Positions 63,079 to 64,000 of a DNA stretch of 64,000 nucleotides are shown one piece after another. Below the pieces are notes generated by a model. It did not search any database, was not told the origin of the DNA, and saw nothing but the letters and a program-made list of their open reading frames with translations. Source of the stretch: Candidatus Desulforudis audaxviator MP104C (GTDB lineage Bacteria; Bacillota; Desulfotomaculia; Desulfotomaculales; Desulforudaceae); the NCBI RefSeq assembly GCF_000018425.1, contig NC_010424.1:496001-560000 (forward strand). The letters run 5' to 3'. How positions within the stretch are numbered: position 1 is the first letter of the stretch; the number at the start of each line of letters is the position of its first letter. The position numbers and the translations under genes were made by a program.

Positions 63079-63232
63079 GAACTCGGCTTACAGGTTTACT
63101 CGCCCGCGCCAAACCGCGGCATAACCCGCGGTTTGGCCTTTTATTTTGCGGCTCGGAGAAGGGTTACAGCGGAGTTTGCACCTCAGGGAATATGCAGGAG
63201 TTATGGAGCTGTTTTTTACCGTTTGATGTTCG
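63079..63232. repeat. right direct repeat (attR), 154 nt, with displaced rnpB 3' end
   Basis: Near-identical to 40964-41119: the last 26 nt of rnpB, the full terminator hairpin and ~100 further nt up to GATGTTCG. It lacks the rest of rnpB, so it is the original 3' end pushed aside when the element entered. Differences from the left copy are two 1-nt deletions and two or three substitutions. Confidence 0.88.
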
Positions 63233-63433
63233 ACGTCGCCGTGAGGTTGACTCCACTGACCAAGGCTCTCAAAGCGCTGAGCCGAAATTTTTCGCTGGTC
63301 TGGTAGCTCGTTCCGCTCCAAGGTCGGTGAGGTTTCGAGATTCCTACAGTGGGTTGACACGATCCCGCCGCAGAAAACCGCTGGAAAAGCGGGTTTTTTT
63401 TCAAGGTACAATAGTGCCGGGAGGGGATAATCA

Positions 63434-63658
63434 ATGATGCCCATTTTGACTGCTTTTACAGAAGCGGCAATGCGCGAGGCTAAATACAAAATTCTTGAGG
63501 ACGGCACGTTTTACGGGGAGATACCGCCCTGCCCCGGCGTGTGGGCCAATGAAGAGACCCTGGAGAAGTGCCGCGAAGTGCTGCAGGAGGTCCTTGAAGA
63601 GTGGCTTATCCTGAAGCTCCGTGACCGCGACCTGCTTGATACAGCGCCACGAGTATGA
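63434..63658 (+). CDS. HicB-family antitoxin-like protein
   Basis: A 74-residue HicB/UPF0150 domain just outside the element: AKYKILEDGTFYGEIPPCPG, VWANEETLEKCREVLQEVLE. ATG 63434 follows GGGAGGGG at good distance. No hicA is adjacent. It differs clearly in sequence from the two HicB-like genes inside the element. Confidence 0.75.
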   Translation: MMPILTAFTEAAMREAKYKILEDGTFYGEIPPCPGVWANEETLEKCREVLQEVLEEWLILKLRDRDLLDTAPRV

Positions 63659-63878
63659 ACTATCGTACGCGTCGACAGTTATACAGCCCGTTGCCAGAAT
63701 ACCGATGCTGGTAACCGAGAAAGTGGTCAGTTCGCTTCCATCGTCATATTGGACTTCCCGGATTTTCTCGGCGGTAACGAGGACAGGGACATCCAGGGTA
63801 TTGCCCAATGCACCAGGCAGCGTAGCCGCGGTTCGTCCGTGCCGAATAGGCCGGCTGGAAAACAGCCTTGACGCTTTA

Positions 63879-64000
63879 CTACCACTGATGCTTGAAAAAG
63901 TTTATTTCCTGCTGGTACGGCTCAGTCAATTCTTCTAACTGTTTCATCCGGTTTTTTGAAAACGGTTTAAAATTGCGGACAATACGCACGTTTTCCTCCA
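63879..64000 (-). CDS. probable aldo/keto reductase, C-terminal end only
   Basis: Reading in from the right edge on the minus strand gives 39 residues, EENVRIVRNFKPFSKNRMKQ then LEELTEPYQQEINFFKHQW, and a stop at 63879-63881. The EENVRI...F.P....M..L...T.PY pattern fits the C-terminus of aldo/keto reductases. The catalytic part lies outside the window. Confidence 0.5.
   Translation of the reverse strand, partial: EENVRIVRNFKPFSKNRMKQLEELTEPYQQEINFFKHQW

Larger units (their letters stand above)
40964..63232. mobile_element. integrative element in the 3' end of rnpB
   Basis: A segment of about 22 kb bounded by ~155-bp direct repeats that contain the rnpB 3' end. Tyrosine recombinase genes lie next to both repeats (41375-42547 and 62055-62957) and a third at 43070-43927. 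The cargo is a six-gene putative defence operon, toxin-antitoxin genes and many gene remnants. No conjugation, replication or capsid genes are seen, so it is a genomic island, not a self-transmissible ICE or a prophage. Several AT-richer patches (44.3-45.0, 57.5-58.3, 61.5-62.0 kb) contrast with the GC-rich chromosome. Which recombinase acts on rnpB cannot be told. Confidence 0.85.

Noticed and set aside
40964-63232. Prophage or conjugative element
   Set aside because: No capsid, terminase, portal, relaxase or type IV secretion genes are visible among the open frames.
63431-63808. Minus-strand frame starting MGNTLDVPVLVTAEKIREVQ
   Set aside because: Most of it is antisense to the well-supported HicB-like gene; only the first ~50 residues lie in free DNA, too little to call.

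Overview
The window reads as the chromosome of a GC-rich, Gram-positive anaerobe of the Peptococcaceae/Desulfotomaculum-Desulforudis type. The evidence is a dgt-dnaG-sigA block followed by trmK-nif3-rnpB, separate glyQ and glyS, a PPDK regulatory protein, a LytS/LytTR pair, DUF3231 and DUF2512 proteins typical of spore-forming Firmicutes, frequent GTG/TTG starts with strong GGAGG sites, and an apparent UGA-selenocysteine gene. I cannot name the species from sequence alone.

Region 1 (1-40.6 kb) is ordinary chromosome. It holds envelope and cofactor genes (acpS, nnrDE, alr, thiM, ubiX, NlpC/P60-LysM, mgtE), translation and RNA genes (prmA, rtcB, cca, glyQS, thpR, trmK), replication and transcription core (recO, dgt, dnaG, sigA), and a DUF1538-DUF1538-PII transporter operon preceded by a structured leader. 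Three things stand out. A membrane redox cassette (4.2-5.8 kb: small CXXC protein, polyferredoxin-like membrane protein, TlpA-like lipoprotein) has an in-frame UGA at the first position of the thioredoxin CXXC motif with a plausible bacterial SECIS hairpin behind it. The CAU-anticodon tRNA after sigA is split by a complete 252-nt group I intron. Short palindromic and G-rich repeats are scattered between genes.

Region 2 (40.96-63.23 kb) is an integrated element of about 22 kb. RNase P RNA (rnpB) is intact at its left edge. The last 26 nt of rnpB, its terminator and about 100 further bases recur as a ~154-bp, nearly identical direct repeat at the right edge, and a tyrosine recombinase gene lies next to each copy. 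The cargo is one tightly packed six-gene operon (45.1-57.5 kb): SNF2 helicase with DUF3883 tail, KTSC mini-protein, OLD-like ATPase-TOPRIM protein, DUF1156 DNA methylase with zinc ribbon, a protein fusing a PUA/EVE-like domain to a PD-(D/E)XK nuclease, and a DUF499 AAA ATPase. I read it as a modification-linked anti-phage system that matches no complete architecture I know. Around it are toxin-antitoxin genes and many broken genes (DUF6998, E1-like, RNase H-like, VapC, PIN, ImmA/IrrE-like).

Region 3 (63.2-64.0 kb) returns to probable chromosome: a HicB-like gene and the end of a probable aldo/keto reductase.
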